From Terfezia claveryi (Eukaryota > Ascomycota > Pezizomycetes > Pezizales > Pezizaceae), in assembly GCA_015179025.1 (NCBI GenBank), contig WHUX01000011.1, positions 620,001-684,000 of the forward strand: DNA of 64,000 bases, read 5' to 3'. Positions 35,498 through 49,100 of the stretch are shown one piece after another. Position 1 is the stretch's first letter. Each line of letters begins with the position of its first letter. The position numbers were made by a program, and so were the translations under genes. Below the pieces are notes generated by a model. That model had not been told where the DNA came from. It made no database searches and saw nothing but the letters and a program-made list of their open reading frames with translations.

Positions 35498-37675
35498 ATG
35501 AGCCTCACCAGTCGAGCTCTTGCAAATCTTCGCAATGACCACAGACAAACTGATGTATCTAGATACGTTGCAGAGCAAATAGTTCTCCGCAACAGTCAAG
35601 AAAGCCTCGGGGACTTCGATTGGCATAAAGCAAATCTAGGTAGGCAACGAATTCAATGAACTCTTTTAACTGTCTTTCTTAAATAAGTATTTCATTAAAA
35701 ATTTCGATCTACCAGATTTGCTAAGAGATGAGCTACAAATCCGTGAAACTATCACCGATAACACCCTTAAACAATCTAATCGCAAGCCCAGGCATGTATC
35801 CAGGTCGAGCACACAAAAACTGTGCCCGGGCGGCCATGGGGTCATGACATGCACGACGCACACTACCTCGAAAGTTGCAGAACTTAGCTACCAAAAGCAA
35901 GCTCGCCAGAAGATGCGTGAGGATCCAGTATATATTTCTATGGGTTTGAGCAAAACATCAAGGGGGGCTGGTAACAGAACGTCCAGAACAATATCTGGGT
36001 CAAATGCAAAAAAAGCAAAGAGAGTGAAGAGGCTGGTGGAGAGCTCCATCGTTGAAGACATTACTGGGAACCGGACTCGTCTAACGGTAAATCTATCTAG
36101 CAAATCAGTATCCACACAGCAGGACTAACCTCTGTAGTTGAAACCGCATCATAGCCTTGGCCTGTTCACGAATGGGCGGGCATCCGCACAGGTAAATAAG
36201 CGGGGATGTGTGTTTCCCTTTGCATAAGATGGCTATTTATTGTTGCTAAGAGGAACTCCAGTACCAGATTTGACATTTTGTGAAATGGCATTCCTGCAAG
36301 GTAGAGATAAGCACAAATCAAGTTCAGGAGAGCAATCAGAGAGTAGCAATACCCCAGAGCCTTCCAAAACACCCTCCTATTTCTCGTCTATTACGAATAC
36401 AGGGGCCATGGATATCGATGGCTACCAGTGTATGTTTCGCCTTTTTAACCCCCACTTAGTGGACCAATTGTCTGACTCAGTCCTCCTTCAGTGACAAATT
36501 TGGTAGTACACTCTACAGATGAAACACCAATCCAACAAATTGCTCATGATAGCTATCCATGCAACAGTCCACCGCATGTGCCCCCAGAAGCTCCCTCACT
36601 GACCGAGAGGAATATCACGAACATTGAATGGAGCAGGGAGTGTCAGTTGGCAGTGAACTCTGAAGAGAGCCATGAAGAGGGGCCAGCTGTTGAGGGGAAG
36701 AAACCATTATCTACCCCGCAGCAGACTCAGCTGCAGAAATTGTACTGTGGAGAGGTTAGTAGACCATTGGAAATACCTGGAGATATGGCAGCTGGTCAAG
36801 TCGAGGAAGTGCCTCATGATCATATCAGTGGCGAGGATCTCACATGTCAGAGAATCAAAGTACCGAACGCCAGTATAAAGAAGGATGTAAGTGAATACCA
36901 TGCGTCAACAGGGCTTGAACTCTCTTAACAAAACCAGATACGCCCACCTTCGCCACTATCCAGTTTATTACATGCTTGTGACGATCTCCTATCCTATCAA
37001 ATGCCCCTTTCAACTAAATTTTTGGGAGATGCCAGTCCAATCCGAGATAGACGAACCGAGCTACCGTCCAGTCCATTACCGCTAGCATTGAAGCCTGTAC
37101 CTTGTCAGAGTGCAGAGATTCACCAACAAGACACATCAATTTTTATGGAATATGGTACAACAGACAGATCACAGAATCAACCACAATCCACCTTGCAGTG
37201 GTATATGCGAAGGCCAAGTGAAGATTCAACTGAACTATACTCGTTTGCAGGAATCCAGACTCAACACGGACCAGGTTTTCCAGACTATGCTGAAACTAGG
37301 ATGGAGGTTGCGTATCCACCTTACACAGTGGAATCTAGCCCTTTTATAGATGATGAAATCTATGCATGCAACAGTGATCATGGCGGCGACAACAGTGTTT
37401 GGAATACAGTCTTGGAAAACGATTCCACTCAAAGAGCCGAGTGTAGTAGAGCAATACTTGGTGCCGGTGTGGATAGAGACGATGCACCGGATATGCACGA
37501 CCTCCTTTCAGGTTATAGGTATGACCATCCTGAGGGCTCACATGGGCAGTTGGTGGATATCAGATCTAGCTATAGATCTCTCAGCCCAATAGAGTTGGAA
37601 GAGGGGCCTGGAGATTCAATGGAAGATAATGCACACATCAGTACCTTTTGTTGGCAGCCCTATTGGCGTACTTGA
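35498..37675 (+). CDS. Uncharacterised protein of about 625 residues
   Basis: Not recognised. Exons supported by phase are 35498-35639, 35716-36086, 36138-36191, about 36252-36429, 36492-36886 and 36938-37675. The N-terminus MSLTSRALANLRNDHRQTDV and the segment LGLFTNGRASAQ, continuing after an intron into VPDLTFCEMAFLQGR, look like conserved islands. The rest is serine-, glutamate- and glutamine-rich and probably disordered. A PPSPLSSLLHACDDLL stretch begins the last exon and an aromatic FCWQPYWRT ends the protein. The junction at 36191/36252 is off by one base with GT-AG sites. Either a different donor (near 36209, giving a short intron) or one missing base near 36252 would fix it. Some nuclear or meiotic regulators have this architecture, but no function is claimed. 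Confidence 0.65.
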
Positions 37676-38192
37676 TATGCTTGGTAGTTTGCAATGGGTA
37701 TTTGGTTTTGAGAAACGGACACTACTGGTCTTTAAGTATTTATTTTTGTTGTAGGGGGTCGCTGTGTATGCCAAGGCCAGCGTTTGTATGTACTTAGTCT
37801 GACTTTGGAAAACTGCTTGAGATTCAAAGAATCTTCATATTTTAATTTGTGTATGTAAGATGCAGTCTCAAATACCTCGTAACGAAAGAACGCACACCCA
37901 CCCCCGCACCAGACCTTCACAGACCCGACCATGAGGCAGGGCACCTCCAAACTTTGCCCTTTTTCATCTTAAAGCTCAAAAGTTGCTCTTGTGTGACAGT
38001 GACAGTGACAGTTCGAGGCATAGTCTACTCTGTGAACAAGGGTGGTTAGAAGTTGCTTCTCTGGCTGCAGAATGATTAGCCGTGCCCTCTCCTCTTCGCA
38101 TTTATAAGAAAATTGTCATGTGGTATTGCAAAGGGGTAATTAATCCGAGAGTACGGCAGGGACCTTGAGATGTTTTGCCTGGCTATGGACTA
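37676..38192. other. Intergenic region
   Basis: 3' flank of the unknown gene and upstream region of the DUF6604 gene. A short gtgaca/cagtga repeat sits near 37994-38011. Nothing else supported. Confidence 0.4.
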
Positions 38193-40924
38193 ATGGAGCT
38201 TTATTCAGTGAACGACATAACGTCAATAAGGTCATCATATGTTCGATACAAGGAGAGCACTCAGAAACTCGTTCGGTGGCTGGTAACGAGTGTTGCGTCG
38301 ATCCCGCCAGCACTTGGAGATGATAATTCTCAGGAGCATTCTCAAGCTTCTCCCGCAAAGCCAAAAAGAAAAAGTGGAGCAAAGTCGAAGAAGGGCAAAA
38401 AGGCTGCCGATGCCTCTATAGGGCTCACAAGAGATCCCGTGATATCAATCAGGAACTTTACCGAGTATGCGAGGAGAATAGCTGCTCAATCAGATAATGT
38501 TCCGGTAGCAGAAGGGGTCTATTCGCTTTTTGAGTCTGTAATCCATGCCCGGAAGATGGTTGCAAGTTTTTACCGGCAATTGGACACCTCGCCAGATGTT
38601 GAGGCAAAGAATGAATCCCACTTGAACTTTATTCGGGTCTTGGAAGAAGCATTCGACTTATTGGGGGGACTTTATGGCGGGAAAAGTCAGCGGAAGAACG
38701 AGAAGCAGCACGAAAGGCAGGAAAGCCAGTGCCGCAGGGTAAAGAAGAGGGTAGCGGTACCGCGCTTCACATGTCCAACCGATTCGCTGAGCTCGAGGTT
38801 GAAGATTGGGATCTTGGGATGGACGAAGAAGATGAAGAGGAACAGCCAGACTCCAAAGAGTCCAACGAATGGATCTCACATCTTGTCAAAAAACCCGCTG
38901 CGAGGGTGAAGAAAGACAAACAGTGGAATCCTGCAAAGATATCTCTGTCCTCTTACAAGATATCCGAGGACTTGTCTGCAAAAGAGGAGATCAGCTTTGC
39001 GGTTTGGTGTTTCTTCATCGACATGAATTCTATCCGTCAGTATCTCAAAGCAATTTGGAACCAAGTCCGTAAGGAAAATATTGACCTTGTTACCGCTGCT
39101 GTTGGTGAGTTGGGTCCTTTGACCTGGGCTGCACGTGGATGGTTATTAATGTTCCTGTTAGTAACGAGTGTTGCCGTTGAAATGATAATGCAGCTGGAGG
39201 CCAACCTCCAATTGTCCTTTCCCCAGCTGAAAGACTATCCCAGTTTGATGAGAGCTCTTCTCACAGAACTACCCATCCATAAGATCAAGCGGGTCCTTGA
39301 ATTATTGGATTTTTGTCTCTTCTTCCCTGTACATACTGTGTGTGGGTTCAGACACAGGGTGTTTAAGCAGATGCCAAAAATGGAGAGCAGAAATCTCAAA
39401 GAAATCGCTGAAATCGCCGATCAGTGTGGGCTAAATGGACGAACTTTCCAAACCTCGGTAGCCCAGGCGGAGAAAATCGAGGATGAGGCTGACTTTTTGG
39501 ATCAGTAAGAACTCCAAATATGATGTGCACTTCGTCAACTAATGCGAGTAGGTATTTGTTCAAATTGATGATGGCAACGGAAAACGCGGACCGCACAAAA
39601 CCTCCAGACGACCCTCGCCTAGGCATGAGTGCGTTCCATCACGACTTTGAAGAGTTCCTGCATTTGGGGAAACTCAAGACCCGATTGGTGTTCAGCATAC
39701 AACTTCTCCTGGATATCAGGAACCTACTTCTTCCTGCTTACCACGAGAAAAAGCTTCAATTTGCGCATGCCGTGAAATATGTGCGCACCCAGCAAGGAAA
39801 CCTAAACCGAGAGATCAAGAAAATTGAGGAGAGGAATGGTCCCGTTTCTCTGCGGAAGTCACTCCAGATGTTTGTCTCCCATATCGACAATTGGATAGAA
39901 TTTGGAAAATTTCAGCCCAGTGGGGAGTGGAGTACCATCACATTTCCAGATATGAGGAAGAATTTCTTGTCTGAGAATCCCTGGCATTTGGGCCTGGTGT
40001 ACGCTGAGGGTGCCTTACAACATCCCCTTGATTACTGAGAATATTTCCGCTAACTCTTCTGTAGTCTCCGTGCAATTGTTCGCAATGGCTTCATACCATT
40101 CCTCCATTTCCCTACCGTCAATGCTGCATCTCTACAATTTCCTGCTCCATGTTGGGTCAGCAGTACCTGGGGTTGAAAATTTAAAGCCAATACCACTTCT
40201 TGAGCTTCTTTGCGAGGCATTTGGTAAGCACGTTTTTCAAGGTGCTCGTCCTACAAAGAATTTCTCCGCAAGGTTCGCTGTCTCTGCAAGGAAGGAGATC
40301 TCCACTTTCGCCTCAGACGCCCACCGAAGGGTGAGGACCGTTACCCCCACCTCAAAGCAGCTGGAGAGACTCACCCTACCATCCATCATGAGCACACTAC
40401 ACGCCGTAGTTGCTGACCACTATAAGCTACATGGTCAAGCATACTCCTGGATAGAAAAATCTGTAGAGGCTTCTGCAAGCTCGGAAGGTGCGCCACTAAG
40501 AAAAGGGAACAGAACCACAGGGGCGCTTTATTCACTTTCGCCTGCCCAGCTTCTCGATAGAATTTGTCAAGCCCTCTGGGTTGACTTCAACGGCCCCGTT
40601 CCCATCGGCCGAGTGGATATGCTTAAGATCCGTGAACTCTCGTACAGGGTTAGGGGCTCTGTATATAATAAGATTCGCGGGCATTTTACTACCCGGTCAG
40701 GGCAAAGGCATCCAGTTACGCTCAAGGATGGTCCAGGATTTGATTTGACTCCCAGCATTTTGGAAATCGAGAGATATGCTCATAATAGAGAGGTACAGAG
40801 GAAGATCATCGATGGAACGAAAGGGGTATTTGTTGATATTTTTGAGGGTATAAGAATGGAGAAATATTTTGCGAAAGTACCCTACTCGAGGGCGAAGGGG
40901 TGGAAAGATAAGAGTGCCAGGTGA
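38193..40924 (+). CDS. DUF6604-domain fungal protein
   Basis: Large fungus-restricted protein of unknown function. The N-terminus (SSYVRYKESTQKLVRWLVTS, then a lysine-rich linker and ISIRNFTEYARRIAAQSDNV) matches the DUF6604 pattern as I know it. Best model: 38193-38636, 38687-39104, 39162-39504, 39549-40009 and 40065-40924, giving 841 residues, all in phase. The first intron is doubtful. Alternatively there is no intron, and one G is missing in the G6 run at 38663-38668, which would keep EEAFDLLGG and run into WREKSAEEREAARK. The intron at 39105-39161 removes a stop-free insert and restores AAVVTSVAVEM. No enzymatic motif is visible. An acidic stretch (DEEDEEEQPDS) lies after LEVEDWDLGM. The C-terminus is helical and basic. 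Confidence 0.75.
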
Positions 40925-41317
40925 AGCAGGCGAAGACAAGAAGGGAGAAGGTAAAAAGCAAGAGGAGGTGGAAGAGGGTAGAGAGCAAGGAAAGGAGCAA
41001 GAGAAAAAAGAAGTGGGTATTGTTGATATTGAGGCGCATGGCAAAATCAGGAATGAAGAAAACCCTCCCTAGGTCTTCTTAGGTGGACATATAGAAGACA
41101 GCTGTGTTTGGGATAGATTTTTAAGTATATAATGTTGTCCATCGTGACCAGTGGCTTTTTGTTTTGTTACAGCGCAGCATATTATATCCTGTATCATATC
41201 GAATTGCATTCTCAGCATTTTTGGTTTCTCCTAACGCCTTCCCTTATGTACAATTCCAAGTATAAACACTTCCAAGCTATTGCCGTAATTAACAAAGGAA
41301 CAGGTAGATCGATAATT
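40925..41317. other. Convergent 3' intergenic space
   Basis: Starts with a purine-rich, lysine/glutamate-coding-like stretch (40925-41040) that could be an alternative C-terminal extension of the DUF6604 gene. The rest shows nothing. Confidence 0.35.
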
Positions 41318-42443
41318 TCACAAGAACACACTTAGGGCAGCTGGTGGAACCCTATTGACGCCCCTAGAGATCTCATGTGCTGCCAAAATCGCATGATGTT
41401 GCTGCCACGCCCTTGACTGAAGATTATCCCTGATTGCCCTCTCCGGCAATAATTTTGCCTTCTCTAGCACGGACTTTCCATCTCTTGTGTCATGTAGTAG
41501 TAATGCGATTATGACAATGAGGTTTACATCTAGCTTCTCGAATTTCGTAGGCTCAAAGTACGCAGAGACGACTTCGGGTCGGCGCTTAAACCATTCGATT
41601 ATACCGGCTTGGATGGCAAGGTCCCGATTGAATTGCATGAGACGAGAGAGGATTCGGAAGACTTCCCGTTCGGTGCGTTGAGTGGGAGGTTCATTGATTG
41701 AGGCAAGAAGAGCGGAAATTAGTGCATCGAAGGTTTTGGGGTTACAAAGGCGGGCGAAGGGCTCGATAGGAGCTGGAGGCACAGTTCAGGTTGTCAGTTG
41801 GATTTCAGGGTAACTTTCACCCACCATCATAAGGCGCAGAGGGTGGTTTTACCACTTGTGGAGAGATATATCAGGACCTTGAGAGACTTAAGCCTAGCCT
41901 CGGGTTCGGGGCTTTTGAGTTGATTCAGGATGTAGTCGTACCTATCCCCTGTGGTCGCCCGCTCTCCGAGGATTTTGAGCGATCTGACAACGTACGGGAA
42001 GGTTAGCAAAATACCAAAACACCCAGCCCATCCACCAAAGAAAAGAATTTGCTGCCCACATACGCATTCCTCAGATCAAAATTGACACTGCGAGCTAGCA
42101 CTGCTAAGGTTTCCAATTTAAGGGCTGATTTCGGTGGAAGGCGCAAGGTATTATTAGCAATCACTTCGACAGACGGAGACATTCGGACATAAATTTTTGA
42201 TTGCGTACAAATGCACTCACCATCTTCAGTCTCCTGATTGATATTATCCCGCTTCGCCTCAGTCCTAATCTCGCATCTTGTTTTGAACGTAGTGAGCTGC
42301 GACCGAGCTGTAATGGCGGCGAATATGGAGAAGACGCCTACATCAAGAAAGGCAACAGTTAGTGCCAAACTCCCAAGGTCCAGTTGAAAAATCTTACCGA
42401 GGGCAATCCAAGTGAGCCCCTCCTCGTTCCAGAATTGCGGCAT
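41318..42443 (-). CDS. Membrane-anchored ARM-like fungal protein, unknown function
   Basis: Exons on the minus strand are 42443-42398, 42337-42221, 42163-42064, 41983-41853 and 41772-41318, joined in phase to 282 residues. The N-terminus (MPQFWNEEGLTWIALGVFSI, then FAAITARS) looks like a signal anchor or single membrane helix. The rest is alpha-helical with a repeat-like pattern: LPPKSALKLETLAVLARSVN, FDLRNASLKILGERA, YDYILNQLKSPEPEARLKSL, then KTFDALISALLASINEP and VNLIVIIALLLHD. This layout of a membrane helix plus ARM-type helices matches a conserved ascomycete family whose role I cannot name. Two of its introns (60 and 57 nt) are free of in-frame stops. The last 14 residues could change if a further intron exists. 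Confidence 0.8.
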
Positions 42444-43145
42444 GGTAGCCTTCGACGGATGTCAGCTTATTCGCACAGTACAATGTAAACATGGAGGGTA
42501 GTAGTAGCACATGTGGCTGTGAGGATAGCGTTAGTTCTTGGCCCAATCGCAGGGATTATGGGCTAGTAAATATGTGCACTAAGGGCTGCAGAGAAAGTGC
42601 AGTTACCCTGAACCGTGGTCTTAATGCATGGCATCCTTGTTTCTCGAATTCATTCTCATTTAATTCGCCGCAACTGAACAATCAGACTAGATTGAAGGGA
42701 TGAACGAAAGAGTAATGTCAATATGCTACCTACCTCTTACACCATATCCTTCTGTGCATTTAATAGTCACTTCATCATGCCAATCGATCCTTAAAGTTCA
42801 GTACCAACATTCTAATAGATTACAGCTGTAGCTATATTCAGGATAATATTTCATGACGGGAATCTTTAAAAAAGCCCTATCGAGACTACATGCTTCAGTA
42901 CCCCTACATAATTTTATTACTACCCATCCCCACACATAAGAAAACGATGAACCATGAATATTGAAGCCACAATGCTATAACGGAGCAAGAAAAGAACAAG
43001 TATAATTAAAAAAGCGAAAAAAAAAGCGCATATTCCAATCCACCGATTGCTATATCTTGACAGGATCATGTAAGACGAAACTTGAACCCAGTAAAGTATT
43101 CCACATATACAAATGCCATTCAATACGTCCCCCTCCAAGCTGAGA
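42444..43145. other. Intergenic region
   Basis: Promoter of the ARM-like gene and 3' flank of BRR2. No feature beyond AT-rich sequence. Confidence 0.4.
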
Positions 43146-46100
43146 TTACTCGTCTTCATCTTCCTCTTCATCCTCATCCATGCCCTCGGCGGCATCAACT
43201 TCAAATTTCTGCTCCTGATCCACGCCAACGTACGAGTCACACATGAGAGACAAGCTTAGTGTATGTCTACCAGGGGTTGGGACCACAAATTCCAATTTTA
43301 CGGTGAGCTTGCGGCCAATGGTCACGCGCTTGATTGCCAGTAGAGTCTTGGTCGATTCTTCGCCAATAACTAGCCACCCTGTAAAATCACAGATACGTTA
43401 GTAAATATATGAGATGAGTGTAAAAGGATGGGATTGTTAGGTACTCACAATTCTCCGTCTTCTGACCCGGATAATAAGGCGCGTGCACATGAAGGTCGGG
43501 CTCTTCATCATCTTCCAAACCACGGTCAAGCGTAACCTGTACATAGGCTGGCGACCCAGCAGTAACGGATTCCAAATCCAACACCTCGTGTTCCATATCC
43601 ACACTTGGGTACTTGTTGTTGGTGAAGTTAGCGACCTGGGCAAGCTGTTGCTGGTTGAGGCCAAGTTTTTGAAGCAATGTCTCCCGATCAGGGTTCTCTG
43701 GGTCCATCTGGTCCATGAACTCAAACACATCTTTAATACCCGCCCCTTCGGCCGCCTTAACCACCGCAGGGGTGAAGTGAGGAATTTGCAACAGGGGAGA
43801 GTCTCGATCCCACAATGCCTGTACGCACATCTGTGACATTTCCATAGCAGACATTGCGTTCAAGTGACCGTCGGAGCTTAGAATATCTACACATGCAGAA
43901 AGGAGGTTGATGATCTTGGACAGGACGAGCGTTTGATCAGTAGCAAGATCAGCAACAAGTTTCATACGTGAGAAGTGAGCCTGTAGTAGAGTAAATGCCT
44001 TGAAATGTGGTGACTCGTAGTTTGGTTGTGACATCTTAACAGGAACGCTATCGTATATTGTCCGCAAAACTCTGTCTTCATGTCGGCGAATTGGGATGGA
44101 TTCAAACTCTGTGGCTGAAGTGACGATTTCGAGAATACCCTTGAGCTTAGTCTTCCCAGTCAAAGAGAGGAGGAAAGTCTGCATTGTGATGAAAGAGATA
44201 TTGTAGTATGCTGCAATCATCGCAGCATTGAGGGGAGTGATGGCGTCATCTTCTTCATCCACGTCAATGATCTTCGCCTCAGCAAGCTCCTTGAGCGCGT
44301 TCTCGACCATCTCTGAGAGAAATGCACTTAGACCATCATGGGAACGGTCTGACAGGCTATAGAAAGACGGATTTTGTAGAAGGCGGCGGTAGAAATAAGT
44401 ATATGTCATCCAATCTACAGCGTCTTGGGTTGAGGCAATTGTCTTTGTGCTGATCTCCGTCACAAAAGCGTCGTGGAGGTAAAGGTGGAGGTGTGACTCA
44501 ATGGGAAGAGCTTCATTGAGGAATTTCCGGTAATACTCCTTGCGGGTTGCCGGGCACAATAGGATGGCTTTACCTATCTTATCTTCCTCAGGTCTGCACG
44601 CCCTACCGAACATCTGGAGAACCTCTGCAAGGGGATAATCGATGTAGCGGTGCTCGCGGCCCTCGAAAAACTGAGTTCCCATTACGATCACAACAGCCGC
44701 TGTGCAGTCGAGTTCCCAGGCAGTATCTCTTGAAGCCAGTAATACTTTGAACGCGCCGGCCTTGAAGAGATGTTCCACTATCCGCTTATCCGCCTTGCAC
44801 AGCGCCTCGTGATAGTATCCGATACCACGAGATATTGATTCAGCAAGTGTCCTCTCTTGAATCCTGCTTAAGTGTGGAGCGATCTCATCAATGCTGGCAT
44901 TGAGGAATGCATCTTCCTTATCATCCGCTAGACAGTATGAATGGAGATCCAAAGCTGTCGCCCTGGCCTGTTTCCGGCTAGGCACAAAGACAATAATAGG
45001 TTTGTTTGGCGGAACTTCAGAGATAGCAAGGTATACCGGCTTCGCCATAGCCAACATCATTGAAGGGAAATGTGGGATTGATGATGACTGAATATGAATC
45101 TCCAAAGGCACTGGCCTGTCCCTAGGGGAAAAATTGTAGATACTATGCTTATCGGCACCAATCCACTCCCCAAGGTTCTTGCCGTTTGATAAGCTTACGC
45201 TCAATGCAACGATTCTCATGGGCCTTTCGGTTTGAGCAGCAATGTATATCATACGGGAGACGATAATTTCGTAGATGTATCCGGTTTGCCCACCTAACAT
45301 GTGTAATTCGTCTGCAATGAAGAGCTGCACAGTCTGAATGTTCTTTCTTCGCTGCCAGGCTCGGGACAAAACATCCCATTGACTAGGTGTAGCGAGAATG
45401 AGCTCTCCTTTCTCAAGTAGTTTGAGGTCTGCCGTTGTATCGCTAGTCAGCTTGACAATCTCCTTTCCGCCACCAATATGGGACAATCGTTCTTTCCAGT
45501 CTTGGTACCGCCGATCAACAAGTTCCTGGAACGGGGCAATATAGACGGCTCTCCCGATATCCTCCCCTCCCTTCGACCAATGCCTCAATAACGCGAACTC
45601 TGCGCATACAGTCTTGCCTGAACCTGTGGGAGCCCCAATGAACACATTGTCATCAGTGGTGAATAGCGAGTTAAAAACTTGTGTCTGGATCTTATTGAAT
45701 TTTTCCCAATTTGGATATAAATCCACAAATTCCCGCTTCTTCAAAGCCATAACAGGTAGGGGTTGGAGATCAAGCAATGGTGTATGCGGTGGGAATTTAT
45801 CTGGCAATACCAACTTTCTGAAGGAAACTGCTAGCTTGGTCTCTGCATGTATCCATCGATCGGAGATGAGAGTGATGAAGTAATTTGGGGGCATCGGATC
45901 CTGAACGGGCACCGTAAATTCAACCAAGTGCTCATTTCCACCTTCAGTATCATTAAGTGCATACTGTCTCCTGAGCACAAATTGGTCATGGAAGAGAATC
46001 TCCTCTCCGTCACAGTCTTCCACTACAATCCACCAGCTTTCGGCTGCACCATGGATTGTATCATCCCACTCGAAGTTCGGGGTGATTGTCAATTCCACCC

Positions 46101-49100
46101 TTAACATCGTCCTGGTGATTGGCTGTACCTGTGCTTGAACTTCTAACCTGGGAAACCTCTGTAACAGCGCATGGACAAGTTTTCCTTGCCTCGGCATCCC
46201 AAAGGCCTCTCCAATCGTGGGCGGATCCATATCAAAGAAACGCTGCCAATCCACATCCATCCTCTCCATCTTTGTGATAACCTCTCTTGGACAGTTGGGG
46301 AATTGACGCAGTGGTGACATTGTGAGCCACATCCTCTTTTCCACCATTTTGCAGATATCCAGGGTCGTCTTAGCTACACTCGCCCATCCACGCTTGAGGC
46401 ATATTTCAAATATCGCGCGTAGAATTCTCCCTGCTGATTGCGTGACGTAAACCATATCCGCCATTAATGCAAGTCCGCCTAATTTAAGTCTCGAGATGTA
46501 TGCTTGTAAGAGGACGTTAATCTTGGATTGTGGTTCCTCCACCCCTTCTTTCACAGGTATTGGTACTCGTCCAAGAAGCTGTGCTAGCTCCACCTTCTCT
46601 TCATGCCGGACTGGAATATACTTGAACTCCTCGCTCAATGCAAACACCCTGAAAAGCTCAATCGGTGATAGTCCGGGTTGGAGGTGATGACTGTAGGTTA
46701 ACATAGAATCATGGCTGATGTAGTAGTGACTCGCAATCCTCCCCAGTTCAGTGCCCTGAAGTTTTCCGGATTTCTTGTCATACTTCACGAGCCTGCATTT
46801 CTCCAGGATGGTTGCTGCTGAGTGGATCAAGTCTACTCGCTTCTGCTCCAGGGCCTCATCATCCGAGTAGTCTGTTCCAACACTGTATATTCCGGGGCTC
46901 CGCAACATCCTGACGTAGAGATATGTATATCCCAGCCACTCCACCGCTTCATCCCGAGTCCGCACAGTTCCCAGTACAATTTCTGCATTGAGGTTATCTG
47001 CTAGCTTCCGCATGAATTGAGACTCAATTGGAAGCTGCTGATTAAGCAAACTGAGATAGTATTGCACCTCACTTTGTGTAGTTATAATTATACCTTCCCC
47101 ATAAGTATCGAATTGTGGCCGACCAGCACGACCAAGCATCTGGAGGACATCCTGGGGACTTAGTTCTACCCAGGCACCCTTCTCCGGAGAATAGATCTGA
47201 GTACCCTTGATGATAACGGTATGGGCAGGCAAATTAACACCCCAAGCAAGAGTGGCTGTACAGACAAGTACTTGGACTGCCTTCTCGGCAAAAAGATCCT
47301 CCACAGTCGTACGGTCAGCTCGGTTCATGCCAGCATGATGTATTGCAAACCCGTATGGGAGGAGGTCCTTAAGATTAGCATCAGAAACATTATCAGCCTC
47401 AGTGCGCAAGATTTCTCGAGTAGCAGCGTCTGACTTCAGGATCTTTCCAATAGTCTCAAGCTCGACGGCCTTGTCACGAATGTATTTCGCCGTCTTTGCA
47501 GTGTCTTTACGGGAATGTACGAAAATTAGCATCTGATTATCACCAGCTTGTTCAATGACCTTTGTATATGCCACATCATTCATTGCTTGCAGCTGTTTGA
47601 TTGGTTTCTTATCTGTAACTCCAATGAACTCCTGTTTGAGTGGGCATGGCCTGAAGGTCGCATCAAACCAGAACAGTCCTTTGAGAGTGTCAACTCTAAG
47701 GAAGCTTGCAACATCCCGATAGTTAGGCAGAGTAGCACTTAGGCCAACTAGCCTCACAGGCTCCAGAGTCTGCTCCACCTTCCTGATGGTCCTGCTGACG
47801 ATACTCTCTAGAACAGGCCCACGCTCGTCGTGAAGTAAATGGATTTCGTCGACAATGATGAGCCTGACAAGATTGGTGTAACTGAGATCTGTAGCCTTGC
47901 GTGTGATGACGTCCCACTTCTCAGGGGTTGTGACTATAATCTGGGTCTCTATAATCTGCTGCTTGGTAAGTTGACGATCACCAGTAAGTTCGGAGACCTT
48001 GATCCCGTACGGTTCTAGACGTTTTCCGAAATTGCCAACCTGCTCTTGGACAAGCGCCTTCAGGGGAGCAATGTACACGATCTTGAAGTCGTCCAACTTG
48101 ATCCGCCCTGACAATTCATCGCGATATTTCCCGATCTCCCTTAAGATGGTCAGCATGGCGACGTTAGTTTTCCCGGAACCAGTTGGGGCACAAATGAGTA
48201 AATTCCCGTCATCTTCAAAGGCCGCAGGATAACACTTGGTCTGTATCCGGTTCAGCTCCTTTGTACCTGAAATGGAGAATGGCGTCCTCGCCCATTCAGG
48301 CATGGACGTTATCGGGATAAGTTTTGGCTCGCTGGGGTCGTGCTTCCGCTTGGGTGCAGGGACGTGGATCTCCTCGTAACCTTTGAACGTTCGCTTCGTC
48401 GATCCTTGAGGGAGCTTGACGCTGGCGTTGGTCATCAAATGATTGCCTTGCTCGAAAATGAGATTTTCAATATCAATGGTTCGGCGGGGCTGGAGGCCAG
48501 TGTGTATTAAATTCCCATGACCGCGACCTTCCTTGCGGTCAGCAGGAACATCAATATCCATAGCATTCTGATCAGCTGCTATTTTCTTAAAATTGCCAGC
48601 TTCTCTGCCCCGCAATTCGTCTAAAATCCGTCCAGCTCCAGCCTGAATCATTTGCTTCTCGACAGCCGCCTTCTCTTCTCCGTCCGCGGCTCTGGCAAGA
48701 CGTATACACCAAACAATCTTAGCAGTATTCTTCATAAGTACCTTGACTAAATCGAAATTATAATCCAATAACTCTATCAGCTCGTTCTCTTTCTGTCGAA
48801 GCGGCATATCATCCTCATTCGCAGCGAGAATATTAAAAGCTTCCGTGCTTTTCTCGGAAGTGACATGTGCATCTTGGAAAATCTCCGAGATTTGTCTTTG
48901 GAGCCAGAAGGCGTCGATAGTGTGTGCAGGAATAATGTCTTTATCCTCGTCCGTTTTTTTTTGGGAAGCAAAGTCTATGACCATCTCATCTTCATCACCC
49001 TTCTCATCCTTCTCTTCCTCTGCGTCAAGCTTATCCTCATCGGCAGCCATCTCTGTATCTTCTCCTTCCTCATCACTAGTATCACCCTCTTTGACTTCGT

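Noticed and set aside
11155..42397. Seven introns whose length is a multiple of three and lack an in-frame stop (PPE1, ARPC2, VTA1, ChaC, DUF6604 and two in the ARM-like gene)
   Set aside because: With about 70 short introns in the window, a rough estimate of chance expectation (one third in frame, roughly 40 percent stop-free over 20 codons) gives a similar number, so no special meaning is claimed.
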